Assembly (NCBI GenBank): GCA_963746185.1
Contig: CAVVAE010000002.1
Location: 849,249 to 913,248 of the forward strand
DNA length: 64,000 bases
From: CAVVAE01 sp963746185
Lineage (GTDB): Bacteria > Actinomycetota > Actinomycetes > Propionibacteriales > Nocardioidaceae
Reading direction: 5' to 3'
Each line of letters opens with the position of its first letter. Within the stretch, counting starts at the first letter, position 1. Of this stretch, positions 1 to 8,800 are shown piece after piece. The notes beneath the pieces were generated by a model. It did not search any database, had not been told where the DNA came from, and was given only the letters and a program-made list of their open reading frames with translations. The position numbers were made by a program, and so were the translations under genes.

Positions 1-2
1 TC

Positions 3-107
3 TGGTGCGTGCGTCAAGGTGTCAAGGACGTCAACTCCGCCCGTGCGAAACACAATGTCACCAGCGTGAACGCCGACACGACCACCGTTGGCGGCCGAGG
101 AGGTTAG
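3..107 (+). CDS. Possible C-terminal end of a gene cut by the window edge
   Basis: Frame 3 is open from the first base to a TAG at 105-107 and would encode about 34 residues ending VGGRGG. Third codon positions are mostly G or C, as in the real genes nearby. There is no recognisable domain and the stretch is too short to prove coding. It could be the tail of a gene whose body lies outside the window, or chance. Confidence 0.25.
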   Translation, partial: WCVRQGVKDVNSARAKHNVTSVNADTTTVGGRGG

Positions 108-140
108 CCCTCCGGCCCAGGGCCGCGCCAGCGCGGTCTA

Positions 141-338
141 CTACCACCATTCAGAGTCAAGCTTGGATTCAATGCTCCGCAGGTGTTCGCGGGCGCAACG
201 GTCGCAATAGACGCGTTGCCTTCCGTTCTCGACCGACGTGACCCAGGTGAGGGGGATGTCGTCGTGGTCGTCCGGGGGGCTGGCAGGTTCAGCCGGTTGA
301 CCGGCGGGCGTCGTACCGCAGAAGTCGCACACCACCAT
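141..338 (-). CDS. Small CxxC/CxxC zinc-ribbon-like protein
   Basis: Encodes 65 residues. Two cysteine pairs, CDFC at residues 4-7 and CDRC near 44-47, flank an acidic, proline-rich middle, the layout of a small treble-clef or zinc-ribbon protein. The ATG at 338 is preceded by a GGAG about 3 bases upstream; longer in-frame starts lack this. It is read away from the hairpin at 416-457, so it is probably its own transcription unit. I do not recognise a named family. Metal binding is inferred from the cysteine spacing; a role in nucleic-acid or protein binding would be a guess. Confidence 0.6.
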   Translation of the reverse strand: MVVCDFCGTTPAGQPAEPASPPDDHDDIPLTWVTSVENGRQRVYCDRCAREHLRSIESKLDSEWW

Positions 339-415
339 GGCTCCACGATGACACATCGCTGGCGCTGGGGGTGGTGGCAATGGCCGGCTCGATTACCCTT
401 CTGCATTAACGCGAC

Positions 416-457
416 GATGCCCGGACTCTCCGTCAGTTACGGAGAGATCCGGGCATC
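416..457. terminator. Strong hairpin downstream of the 54-residue basic gene
   Basis: Two nearly perfect arms, each running GATGCCCGGA-TCTCCGT or its complement, enclose a loop of about 5 bases. The hairpin begins 13 bases after the stop of the minus-strand gene ending at 470, so it likely terminates that gene. It also separates it from the zinc-ribbon gene. There is no long T-tract, as is common in high-GC actinobacteria. Confidence 0.7.
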
Positions 458-469
458 ATCGATGTTCGT

Positions 470-634
470 TCACAAAGAACGAGCCAGAAGCAGGCGAGCC
501 TGCTGACTCGCGCGCTCGGCCTTACGGGCCAAACGCCGGGCGCGGTTGAGTTGGTTTCCACGTCGCATCTCGCGCGCCTCGCGAAGGCGCGCGTCCATAT
601 GGGCGCGAGCCAAGTCTTCATGCATGAGATTCAT
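470..634 (-). CDS. Small basic arginine/alanine-rich helical protein
   Basis: 54 residues, strongly basic and predicted almost wholly helical, with repeated arginine-alanine-glutamate segments. The ATG at 634 follows an AGGAG by about 7 bases, which chooses it over the upstream codons of the same frame. It lies directly downstream of whiB7 in the same direction with a 106-base gap, so it may be read from the whiB7 transcript. No family is recognised. A highly charged small protein next to a WhiB regulator could bind nucleic acid, but nothing in the sequence proves it. Confidence 0.55.
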   Translation of the reverse strand: MNLMHEDLARAHMDARLREAREMRRGNQLNRARRLARKAERASQQARLLLARSL

Positions 635-740
635 CTCAGTACTCCTGTTCACTCTGGTGGTCTTGGTCATCGAAATGGGTTCTCTCTTTTGCTTGGGCGA
701 GGCCCGTGTGGTCTCGCTTGCCAGGTGCTACACGGTTGCG

Positions 741-1028
741 CTAGGCGGCAACCTCGGACTTGCGAGGCCTACCCCTAGGCCGCTTGCGGGCGACAACTGC
801 TCCAGCTATGAGCAGTTCTCCTCCCCACACTCCCCATGGTTCGTGGCGATCGATTGCCCCTGAGAGGCATTCGGCCCGAACGGGGCAGGTACGGCACAGC
901 GCCTTGGCCAGCTCGACATCGGTCGGGGACTCTGCGAAGAAGAGCTCCGGGTCGTTCAACCGGCACGGCAACTCGCTCGCATCTGTCTCCTCACTCGCCA
1001 TGAGTGCGTCGAGGACGCTGAGTGTCAT
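741..1028 (-). CDS. whiB7: WhiB7-type iron-sulfur transcriptional regulator
   Basis: 95 residues. It has the four WhiB cysteines (one near residue 22, then CRTCPVRAEC), the G[VI]WGG turn (EPWGVWGGE), and a C-terminal AT-hook KRPRGRPRK, which together mark the WhiB7 subfamily. WhiB7 binds a 4Fe-4S cluster and region 4 of the primary sigma factor, and activates intrinsic resistance genes at promoters with an AT-rich box next to the -35 site. The ATG at 1028 has GGGAGG 8 bases upstream; a GTG at 1037 is also in frame but overlaps that site. Its neighbour uvrD2 is the same as in mycobacteria. The leader (1037-1440) looks like an attenuator and is listed separately. Confidence 0.93.
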   Translation of the reverse strand: MTLSVLDALMASEETDASELPCRLNDPELFFAESPTDVELAKALCRTCPVRAECLSGAIDRHEPWGVWGGELLIAGAVVARKRPRGRPRKSEVAA

Positions 1029-1077
1029 GTGATTCACCTCCCTGGTGACCTTCGTCGATCGGACGGGGTAAAGAAAA

Positions 1078-1110
1078 AAGCCGCGGATCCCTTGATGGGG
1101 TCCGCGGCTT
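1078..1110 (-). terminator. Intrinsic terminator/attenuator in the whiB7 leader
   Basis: Read on the minus strand, an AAGCCGCGGA arm, a short mismatched part and its complement form a GC-rich hairpin. It is followed at once by a T-tract (CTTTTTTCTTTAC), a canonical intrinsic terminator that is unusual in this GC-rich window. It ends only about 40 bases before the whiB7 Shine-Dalgarno. There is little room for a separate whiB7 promoter, so whiB7 transcription probably has to read through it. Confidence 0.8.
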
Positions 1111-1117
1111 GGAGGTG

Positions 1118-1146
1118 CCGGTCAAGAAAAAACACTTCTAGACCGG
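1118..1146 (-). promoter_or_regulatory. Hairpin overlapping the stop codon of the whiB7 leader ORF
   Basis: CCGGTC at 1141-1146 pairs with GACCGG at 1118-1123 on the minus-strand RNA, enclosing a loop that contains the TAG stop (1138-1140) of the 65-codon leader ORF. A ribosome sitting on the stop codon would open this stem. It lies 8 bases before the terminator hairpin, a placement typical of translation-coupled attenuation. The pairing is seen; the function is inferred. Confidence 0.5.
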
Positions 1147-1335
1147 TGGGCTCCAAGCACGGACACCCGGAAAGGCGCCCTTCTGGATTGCCGGCACGCG
1201 AACGAACGTGTAGGACGTCGTACCGACGGCCATGCGACGACCCTGAACAGGTGCACCGATGACGCACTCCAGGAGGGCAGGCATGACGATGCGCGTCGAC
1301 GGGGACGTCGCGATGGTGATGGTGTGAGTGATCAT
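1138..1335 (-). CDS. 65-residue leader ORF (uORF) upstream of whiB7
   Basis: The ATG at 1335 follows a textbook AAAGGAGG by about 8 bases, and third positions are GC-rich, so translation is well supported. The product begins MITHTITIATS, is slightly hydrophobic, contains one cysteine, and has no domain I recognise. It ends inside the stem at 1118-1146, just ahead of the terminator before whiB7. whiB7/wblC leaders of other actinobacteria carry an upstream ORF and a terminator through which ribosome stalling induces the gene. This ORF is in the right place for that role, though long for a pure leader peptide, so it may also be a functional small protein. Confidence 0.65.
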   Translation of the reverse strand: MITHTITIATSPSTRIVMPALLECVIGAPVQGRRMAVGTTSYTFVRVPAIQKGAFPGVRAWSPPV

Positions 1336-1404
1336 GTTCAGCGCCTCCTTTCGAGAGCTCGGTCTGTATGTCAGGGCGCAGAAAGGTTCTTCTGCGGTTG
1401 TTGA

Positions 1405-1434
1405 AGAGTACGCGTCAGCAGAACTGGGGTGCAA
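1405..1434 (-). promoter_or_regulatory. Candidate promoter of the whiB7 leader transcript
   Basis: On the minus strand TTGCAC (1434-1429) and TACTCT (1410-1405) are separated by 18 bases, resembling primary-sigma -35 and -10 boxes. An AT-rich GTAAATAGT lies directly upstream of the -35, where WhiB7-activated promoters carry their AT-rich box. This would start a leader of roughly 360 bases before the whiB7 ATG. It also lies just past the uvrD2 stop codon. Placement is by eye only. Confidence 0.45.
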
Positions 1435-1439
1435 ACTAT

Positions 1440-3566
1440 TTACGGGGAATTTTCCAAAAAACTTTGAGATTGGTCTTCAGACCCCTCGCGGACGAGAGAT
1501 TGACCGGCGCAGAGCTGCAGGATCTCGCTGCCGTACTTGTCCAGCTTGCCCTGCCCGATGCCCGGCACACGCACCAACGCTGCCACGTCTCGCGGCTGCA
1601 TCTCGGCCAGGGCCGTCATCGTCGCATCGGTGAAGACGCAGTAGGCCGGCACCTTCTCTTCGCTCGCTCGTTGCCGACGCCACTCGCGCAACGCGTTGTA
1701 GACGTTCTCGTCGTACGCGCTCGGGCAGTCGTGGCACCGCCCCAGCTTCCGCTCACGTGGGTCTGTCAGCGGCCGTGAGCAGACCCGGCAGGCCGCCAGC
1801 TTGACCGCCCCGGCGCGGCGCCTGCTCCTGCCCTGCCCCGGCGCGGCCGACCCTCGGGCGGTGTCTCCGACGACTGCATCGAGGAACCGGCTGTGGCCAC
1901 GAGACCCGCGGCCCCCAGGTGTGCGGGCCGCGGACCACGAGATGTGGAGCTCGTCGCGTGCTCTCGTGATCCCGACGTAGAGCAGCCGACGTTCCTCGTC
2001 GAGCGCGGCGGCTGTGTCGGCATAGACGATCGGCATCGTGCCTTCATGCATGCCGACACAGAAGACGACCGGCCACTCCAAGCCCTTGGCGGCGTGCAGC
2101 GTGGTCAGCGTGACGCCGTCAGCGATCGGCGCGTGTTGGACGTCGGCACGCCGTTTCAGCTCGCCCACGAAGCCCGCGAGATCGAGCTCCTTGTCTTGAG
2201 CAGCGAGTTCCTCGGCGACGGAGACGAGCGCCCGTAACGACTCCCACCTGTCACGCACATTTCCGCGGCCGGTCGGCGCATCGGTCGACCAGCCCATCGA
2301 CGCCAAGATGTCGGACACGACCCGCGGTAGGTCACCAGTCGCCGCTTCGCCGCCGCGGGCTGCGCCGCGCAGCAACGTGACCGCCTGCCGCACCTCGGGT
2401 CGGTCGAAGAATCGCTCGACCCCCCGGACGACAAACGGCACCGACCGCTCGGCGAGTGCCTCCTCGAAATTCTCCGACTGGGCATTGATACGGAATAGGA
2501 CGGCGACGTCGCTCGCGGCAACGCCCCCGGCGACAGTCGCCGCGATGGCCGTTGCAACCGACGCCGCTTCGGCCACCTCGTCTGCGTGACCTGAGTAGGT
2601 CACCGGCGCGCCCGTCTCGCGGGTGGACCGCAGCTCGACCGCGCCGCGACCGGTCTGCGCGGCCATGACGGAGTTCGCAGTCGCGATGACCTCCGGCGAG
2701 GACCGGTAGTTGCGCATCAAGGTGATGGACGTCGTATGAGGAAACTTCTTCGGGAAGTCGAGCAGGTGGTCAACGGACGCCCCCGCGAATGAGTAGATCG
2801 TCTGCGCCGGGTCGCCGACGACACACAGCGCGCTGCGATCGCCGAGCCAGAGATCGAGCAGCGCCGATTGGATCGGGCTGACGTCCTGGAACTCGTCGAC
2901 GACGAACCACTGGTACTGGCGGCGCACTGCCGCGGCCACCCGCTCGTCGTCACTCAGCACCGCGGCGGCGCACAAGAGGACGTCTTCCATGTCGATGCGC
3001 TGCCGAGATCGCTTGACCTCTTCGTATGAGGAGTAGATGGCGCCCACGGTGGCTGGGTCGTAGCCGTCGAGCGTGCGCCGGGCTGCGGTGGCGAGCCGGG
3101 GGTAGTCGTCGGGCCGGACATTGGACACCTTGGCCCATTCGATCTCACCGGCAAGGTCGCGTAGGTCAGCCTGGTTGGCCTTGAGCCGATTACGCGACAC
3201 GGCCTCGCCCAGCAAGCCGAGCTTGGACGCGACCAGGGCCGGTAGCTCGGAGCCGTAGATCTGAGGCCAGAAATAGCGGGCTTGCCGAAGGGCCGCTGAA
3301 TGGAATGTGCGGGCCTGGACGCCGACAGCACCGAGCCGCGCCAGCCTGACTCGGAGTTCGCCGGCTGCCCTGGTGGTGAACGTGACCGCGAGCCCTTCGG
3401 TTGCCTCAAACGTGCCGTTGGCGACGCCGTAGGCGATCCGGTGAGTGATGGCGCGGGTCTTGCCGGTGCCTGCGCCCGCAAGGACACGCACCGGCCCCTC
3501 GAGGGCAGTAGCGACCTCGCGCTGCTCAGGATCGAGCTCCTCGAGCAGGAGCTCTGTGTCACTCAC
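1440..3566 (-). CDS. uvrD2: ATP-dependent 3'-5' DNA helicase UvrD2
   Basis: 708 residues of SF1A helicase. It has Walker A AGAGTGKT near residue 28, DEFQD as the motif II box, GDPAQTIYSFAGA (motif III), RNYRSS (motif IV), TLHAAKGLEW (motif V) and YVGITRAR (motif VI). After these comes the tetracysteine CRVC-CHDC zinc motif and a C-terminal HRDC domain that are hallmarks of UvrD2 and are needed for its unwinding activity. The GTG at 3566 has GAGGAG 7 bases upstream, matching the ~700-residue family length; the frame stays open to 3932 without an equally good start. Divergent from the mycoredoxin gene. UvrD2 is an essential helicase in M. tuberculosis. Confidence 0.95.
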   Translation of the reverse strand: MSDTELLLEELDPEQREVATALEGPVRVLAGAGTGKTRAITHRIAYGVANGTFEATEGLAVTFTTRAAGELRVRLARLGAVGVQARTFHSAALRQARYFWPQIYGSELPALVASKLGLLGEAVSRNRLKANQADLRDLAGEIEWAKVSNVRPDDYPRLATAARRTLDGYDPATVGAIYSSYEEVKRSRQRIDMEDVLLCAAAVLSDDERVAAAVRRQYQWFVVDEFQDVSPIQSALLDLWLGDRSALCVVGDPAQTIYSFAGASVDHLLDFPKKFPHTTSITLMRNYRSSPEVIATANSVMAAQTGRGAVELRSTRETGAPVTYSGHADEVAEAASVATAIAATVAGGVAASDVAVLFRINAQSENFEEALAERSVPFVVRGVERFFDRPEVRQAVTLLRGAARGGEAATGDLPRVVSDILASMGWSTDAPTGRGNVRDRWESLRALVSVAEELAAQDKELDLAGFVGELKRRADVQHAPIADGVTLTTLHAAKGLEWPVVFCVGMHEGTMPIVYADTAAALDEERRLLYVGITRARDELHISWSAARTPGGRGSRGHSRFLDAVVGDTARGSAAPGQGRSRRRAGAVKLAACRVCSRPLTDPRERKLGRCHDCPSAYDENVYNALREWRRQRASEEKVPAYCVFTDATMTALAEMQPRDVAALVRVPGIGQGKLDKYGSEILQLCAGQSLVREGSEDQSQSFLENSP

Positions 3567-3653
3567 CACATATCTCCTCAGAATGGAAGGTTGGTAACGC
3601 TTCAGGCGTTGCAACCCACGGCAAAGCCTAAGCACCGAAAGGGACAGTCTCAT

Positions 3654-3896
3654 ATGACAGCTCTGTTCACGATGTATTCCACGCCGTGGTGTGGATACTG
3701 CCACCGATTGAAGGGACAGCTCGACCGCGAGGGCATTGCCTTCCACTACGTCGACATCGAGGAGCAGCCAGAGGCAGCCGCCGTGGTCGAGAGTGCGAAC
3801 CGCGGTAACCAGACCGTCCCGACCGTGGTTTTCGCCGATGGTTCGGCGATGACCAACCCGAGTCTCGCCCAGGTGAAGGCCAAGCTCGCCGCCTGA
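3654..3896 (+). CDS. mrx1: Mycoredoxin / glutaredoxin-like protein
   Basis: 80 residues, a complete thioredoxin-fold glutaredoxin. The active site CGYC sits at residues 13-16, followed by the cis-proline TVPTVVFADG segment. Mycoredoxin-1 reduces mycothiol mixed disulfides in the cytoplasm of mycothiol-making actinobacteria. The ATG at 3654 has AAAGGGA upstream. It is divergent from uvrD2 with an 87-base intergenic space, exactly as for Rv3198A beside Rv3198c. The mycothiol link is inferred from the actinobacterial setting and the CGYC motif. Confidence 0.88.
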   Translation: MTALFTMYSTPWCGYCHRLKGQLDREGIAFHYVDIEEQPEAAAVVESANRGNQTVPTVVFADGSAMTNPSLAQVKAKLAA

Positions 3897-4052
3897 CCTG
3901 CGGGATGCGTCCTCAGCCCGCCAGCAGGCCAAGGCAGGGCACGAGGGGGGCGACCCGAAGGGCCGTCAAAGAGCGAAGCGAAGGCCCGAGGGCGCCTCCG
4001 GAGTGCCCAGCCCACACGACTGCGGATCCCAGTTGCGGACGCAACCCGCAGG
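3897..4052. repeat. Inverted-repeat-bounded intergenic element
   Basis: CCTGCGGGATGCGTCC at 3897-3912 and GGACGCAACCCGCAGG at 4037-4052 are inverted repeats with one mismatch, enclosing about 124 bases of GC-rich sequence that itself contains complementary runs. The element fills almost exactly the space between the convergent mycoredoxin and nudC stop codons. It could be a structured bidirectional terminator or a small non-autonomous mobile element. No target duplication is evident. Confidence 0.5.
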
Positions 4053-4056
4053 GCAG

Positions 4057-5019
4057 TCACATCTTCAGCACATTGGGCGGAAGCTCCTCCCCGTACCAGC
4101 GGGTGATGAGCGACCCGGCGATCGAGATCGTCGTGGGCAGCCCTACCTCTCCGGCGTTGACGGCGCGCGCAAGCTCCTCTCGCGTGAACCAGCGCGCCTC
4201 GGTGATCTCGTCCCCGTCAACGCTGATGTCGGTGCTGCTGGCGTGGGCCTCAAAACCGAGCATCAGGCTCGAGGGGAACGGCCAGGGCTGACTGCCGAGA
4301 TAAGCCACCCGGTCGATCTGCACACCGACCTCCTCCTCGACTTCACGGATGACGGCTCTTTCGGGCGACTCCCCCGGTTCGACAAAGCCGGCCAGTGTGG
4401 AGTACCAGCCCTCGGCCCTCGCGACGTTATGGCCCAGTAGGCACCGACCTTCGTCGTCGATCACCGTCATGATGACCGCGGGGTCCGTACGGGGAAAGTG
4501 TGTGGCCGAGCAGTTGGGACACGTCCGCATCTCTCCAGCGATTGAGATCACGGTGTCCGCGCCGCAGACAGAGCACCGAGGATGGCGAAGGTGCCACCCT
4601 GCGAGTGCCACAGCGTGGACGGCGAACGACGCGTCGAGCGGAGACACCCGCATCGCCAGCCGTCGCAAGGGCGCGAAGAGCAACGTTGTCGGCCCCTCGC
4701 CTGCGTGCACCGAAACTTGGATGTCGTCGAAGTCTTCGACCGGCTCGAGCTTCACCGGCGATGCCATCAGCGCGAAGTGGACGACGCCGCCAGCTTCTCC
4801 AAGCAGCAACCGCTCGCCGGCCGGAGCGTCGGTCGGGCTGATCCAGGTCAGCGTCGTACCGTCTTCCGACGCCGCGAGGTCGGTGCCTTGGAGTACGACG
4901 ACCCGAGAGTCGGCGTCAGACCACGCCTTGTCGAGAAACGCCTCGTCCGTACGTCTCTCGGCGAGCCGATCGTGGAGGGAATGACGGAACGGGAAGTCGG
5001 GGAGCACGTCCGAGGTCAC
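4057..5019 (-). CDS. nudC: NAD(+) diphosphatase NudC
   Basis: 320 residues. An N-terminal domain is followed by a four-cysteine zinc ribbon (CSVCG and CPNC), the Nudix box GFVEPGESPERAVIREVEEEVG, and the NudC signature SQPWPFPSSLM, which distinguishes NADH pyrophosphatases from other Nudix enzymes. It hydrolyses NAD(H), and in other bacteria removes NAD caps from RNA, giving NMN and AMP ends. The GTG at 5019 is preferred; a TTG at 5052 would lengthen the protein by 11 residues. It is the Rv3199c counterpart in the conserved order and is convergent with the mycoredoxin gene. Confidence 0.93.
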   Translation of the reverse strand: MTSDVLPDFPFRHSLHDRLAERRTDEAFLDKAWSDADSRVVVLQGTDLAASEDGTTLTWISPTDAPAGERLLLGEAGGVVHFALMASPVKLEPVEDFDDIQVSVHAGEGPTTLLFAPLRRLAMRVSPLDASFAVHAVALAGWHLRHPRCSVCGADTVISIAGEMRTCPNCSATHFPRTDPAVIMTVIDDEGRCLLGHNVARAEGWYSTLAGFVEPGESPERAVIREVEEEVGVQIDRVAYLGSQPWPFPSSLMLGFEAHASSTDISVDGDEITEARWFTREELARAVNAGEVGLPTTISIAGSLITRWYGEELPPNVLKM

Positions 5020-5063
5020 ACGAGCGACCCTACGCCCGACGCGGTCTGGCAAGATCGCGGGTC

Positions 5064-5780
5064 ATGAGCATCCACATCGGCGCCGAGCCAGGCCAGATTG
5101 CGCCTCGCGTCATGCTGCCGGGAGACCCCCTGCGCGCCCAGTGGATCGCCGAGAACTTCCTTGACGACGCCACCTGCTACTCGTCGGTGCGCAACATGCT
5201 CGGCTACACCGGGACCTACCAAGGCGAGCGGATCTCGGTGCAAGGCACGGGCATGGGACTGCCTTCGCTCTCGATCTATGTCAACGAGCTGATCTCCGAG
5301 TACGACGCTCAGCAGTTGGTCCGGGTCGGGTCGTGCGGCTCCCTATCGCCGAGCCTCGATGTGCGCGAGGTCGTGCTCGCCATGAGCGCCGCAACTGACT
5401 CGGCGATGAACAAGATCCGGTTTGAAGGCCTCGACTATGCCGCCACCGCGGACTTCGACCTGCTCCACGCGGCGTACACCGCCGCCGGCGCGCACGACAT
5501 GAACGTCACGGTGGGACAGATCTTCTCTGCCGACTCGTTCTATGCGGACAGGCCCGAGTTGTTGATGCGGATGGTGGAGTACGGCGTCGTGGCGGTCGAG
5601 ATGGAATGCAACGGCCTCTACACGTTGGCGGCCAAGCATGGTCGTCGAGCGCTCACGATCTGCACCGTCTCGGACAACGTCGTGACCGGAACGCACACGT
5701 CGTCGCAAGAGCGCGAGCAGACGTTCGGACCGATGGTGACGCTCGCCCTCGACGCCATGCTCGCTACGCCGCTGCCCTAG
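5064..5780 (+). CDS. deoD: Purine-nucleoside phosphorylase, DeoD type
   Basis: 238 residues, the usual length of the hexameric NP-I phosphorylases. Visible features are the phosphate loop MLPGDPLRA near residue 20, RVGSCGSL in the centre, the purine/ribose-binding VEMECNGLY, and the SDN motif (TVSDNVVTG) whose aspartate protonates the base. It splits purine (deoxy)nucleosides with phosphate in the salvage pathway. The ATG at 5064 is close to the nudC start, with a short divergent space. It replaces the cation-transporter gene (Rv3200c) that sits here in mycobacteria. Confidence 0.93.
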   Translation: MSIHIGAEPGQIAPRVMLPGDPLRAQWIAENFLDDATCYSSVRNMLGYTGTYQGERISVQGTGMGLPSLSIYVNELISEYDAQQLVRVGSCGSLSPSLDVREVVLAMSAATDSAMNKIRFEGLDYAATADFDLLHAAYTAAGAHDMNVTVGQIFSADSFYADRPELLMRMVEYGVVAVEMECNGLYTLAAKHGRRALTICTVSDNVVTGTHTSSQEREQTFGPMVTLALDAMLATPLP

Positions 5781-5799
5781 CTGCGCCTAGGCGCCAGCT
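5779..5799. terminator. Palindrome between convergent deoD and adnB
   Basis: AGCTGCGCCTAGGCGCCAGCT is almost a perfect palindrome overlapping the deoD stop, with adnB ending 11 bases further. It is a plausible bidirectional terminator for the convergent pair, though without a T-tract. Confidence 0.45.
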
Positions 5800-5809
5800 C
5801 ACGCACGGG

Positions 5810-8800
5810 TTACGACTCCGCCCCAGCGACCAGCCGCTCGAGCTCGGCCCGGTCAGGCAGGTCGTCGTAAGGCACGATGTCGCCCGACCGAACGTAGTAG
5901 AACGCTGCGTCGACCTGCTCGAGCGGAACGCCCATCAGCTCCGCCCAGGCGAGTCGGTAGAGGGCGAGCTGCAACGGATCGGCGTCGTGACGCTTGTTGG
6001 TCTTCCAGTCCACCACCTGGAAGCCGGTGGCCGTCTCGTAGACCGCGTCGATACGGCCGCGGATCACTTGGGTGCCGAGCACCAACGCAAACGGTGCCTC
6101 GACCTGGTAGGGCGGGCGGTCACCGAACGGTCCAGCCGCAAAGGCTTCCATCAACTCCCGAAGCTCGGCGTCACCCTCGATGTCCACGTCGGCGCGGCCG
6201 GGCAGGTCATCGGGTTCGAGCAGTTGCTGCTGGCGGCCGACGTGGGTCTCGACCCACGCGTGGAATCGCGTACCGAACCGCGCCGACGCTGATGGCCTCC
6301 GCGGCATCGGCCTGGCCAGGTCACGCGCCAGCCCGGTCGGGTTGTCCCTGAGCCGCGAGACAGTCGTCGCCGACAGCGATGGTGGCAGCGTCACGACAAC
6401 CTCGTCGGAACGGCTGGCGCGCGCCTCGTCAACCAGCCGGGCGATTTCGGTGTCCCACTGTTGGACGCGAGCAACCTCATCGAGCATCAACTGGTCATCG
6501 GCCTCGTCCCGAGCCAGTTCCGGCCCACGCAGACGCGCGGTGGCAACAAGCACCGCCGCTTCCTGCCTGCGCCCGACCTCGTCCAGCCCGGCCTCGACCG
6601 GCCAGGTGTAGCGAAGCTCAGTGCGGTTGGACGGGTTGAGGGCGTCGTCAGCTGGCTCATCGACGACCAGCTCGGGCCGGACACCCGAGGCTTCCATCGC
6701 CGCGACGACCTGCAGGAAGAAGTCGGACGGGCCACGGCGCAGCTTCTGCTCCGGGCCCCACCAGTGGCACGAGACGACGAGCTGATGGCGGGGCCTGGTC
6801 ACCGCGACGTACCCGAGACGCCGCTCCTCTAGAAGCTCATAGTCTTTGCAGTCTTCGACATACATGCGAAGGCCCTTGCTGCTGACCTCTGTCACCTTCG
6901 GCAGGTCGGCATAGTCACCACGCAGTGGCCCGGGCAGCTCCGAGGCCGACGACGGCCACCGGGAACGCCCGAGCGTTGAAGGGAAAACCTTCGCGCACAT
7001 CCCAGGAATGAAGACGACGTCCCACTCCAGCCCTTTGGCCCGGTGGACTGTCAGCAACTTGACGGAGTTTGCTTCGCTGGGGACGGCGAGGGCAAGACCC
7101 TGGCCGTACTCTTCCTCAGCCGCGAGGTAGGCCAGCAGCCCCGGCAGTGACGCGTCGCCATCGATACCGGCGAACGACGAGACAGCGTCGAGGAACGTCG
7201 AGACGTTGTCGCGTCGCGCCGAAGCCACGGGCGAGGCCGACGACGCGAGCTCGATGTCGAGCCCGGTCACGTCGATGACCCGGCGGACAAGGTCGAGCAG
7301 CGGTTCACCAACGAACCGGCGGAGGGCGCGAAGTTCGCGTGACAGCTGACCAAACCGCTCTCGCGCCTCGTCGGAGTAGGGCGCGCGGCCGGGGTCATCG
7401 AGCGCTTCCACCAGCGAGACGATGTCGGCCGGGTCAGTCCCGGCCACTGCCTCCTCGAGCTTCCCGGCGACGTCGGCGACATCGGGGCGGATCCCCTGCG
7501 CCAACCGTTTCGCCCTTTGACCAAGCAGGGCAAAGTCGCGCGGACCGATTGCCCATCGCGGACCCGCGAGCAAGGTGAGCAGGGACGAGTTTGCGGTCAC
7601 GTCGTGGATCACCTGGAGCGTCGAGACGACCTCGACAACCTCCGGCATGCGCAACAGGCCATTGAGGCCGACGACCTCGACCGGGACTCCGGCAGAGGTG
7701 AGCGCGTCGTGGACGTCGTTCGCAGTCTTGTTGTCACGAACCAGGACGCCGATGTTGCTCCATGTCGGAACTGGCATGGCTGCATGCGTCTTCGGGACCT
7801 CAGACGCGAGGAACGCGAGCTCCTCGGCATACGTCTCGAGGGTCGCGGCGCGGACGATGCCGTCGGGAGCGTCGCTCGCCGCCTCCAGTGGCCGACTGCC
7901 GACGTGGTTGGCGTAGAGCGGCTCGGCGAGCACGTTGGCAGTCTGCAGGATACGACCGTCTGACCTTCGGTTCACGCTGAGCGGGAAACGGCGTACGACG
8001 CCAGGGCCGGCCTTGGGGAAGTCCTGATCGAACTGCTCGATGTTGCTCACCGACGCGCCGCGCCAGCCATAGATCGCCTGGCATGGGTCGCCGACCGCTG
8101 TCACGGGATGACCTCGTCCGCTCGACGCGTCTGGTCCGGAGAACAGCGCCATCAACAGCCGAGCCTGTGCGACCGAGGTGTCCTGGTACTCGTCGAGGAG
8201 TACGACACGGAAGGCCTCTCGCTCGGATTCGCCGACCTCCGGGCGCTCCTCGGCGAGCTGTGCGCCGAGCGCCATCTGGTCGGAGAAGTCCATCACGCCG
8301 AGCCTTCGCTTGAGGGCGTCGTAGTCGTCGACCAGGGCCAGCAGTTCTTGGCGCTGCTGGATCGAGCTCACGACCTTGCGGGTCGCGTCGACCTGTTTGA
8401 CGCAGTCGAGCCACCGCTGCACTTCGGCTGCGTGGAAGCGGCGTACGTCGTCGGTGGTCACCAGGTGCTCGGCCAGCTGCGCGTCGAGCTGCAGCAATGC
8501 GGTGACGTTGGTCGGCAGCCAAGTGTTGAGATGCTCAATCGGCTGCTCGTGCTCGCGCAGGACCCGGGCAGCGAGCTGGAACCGCGACGCGTCGGCGATC
8601 AACGTCGTATCAGGCTCGTGCCCGATGCGAAGTCCATGCTCGGTCAGCAGCCGAGCCGCGTAAGCGTGGTAGGTGAGCACCGTGGGCTCGGCGATCTCGG
8701 GCTCGGAGTCGTCCTCATCGGGCCGGGACACTGCGCGTCGCAGCAGTCCGGTTTCAGAGAGCGCCTTGCGGATGCGTTGGCCGAGCTCGGCGGTCGCTTT

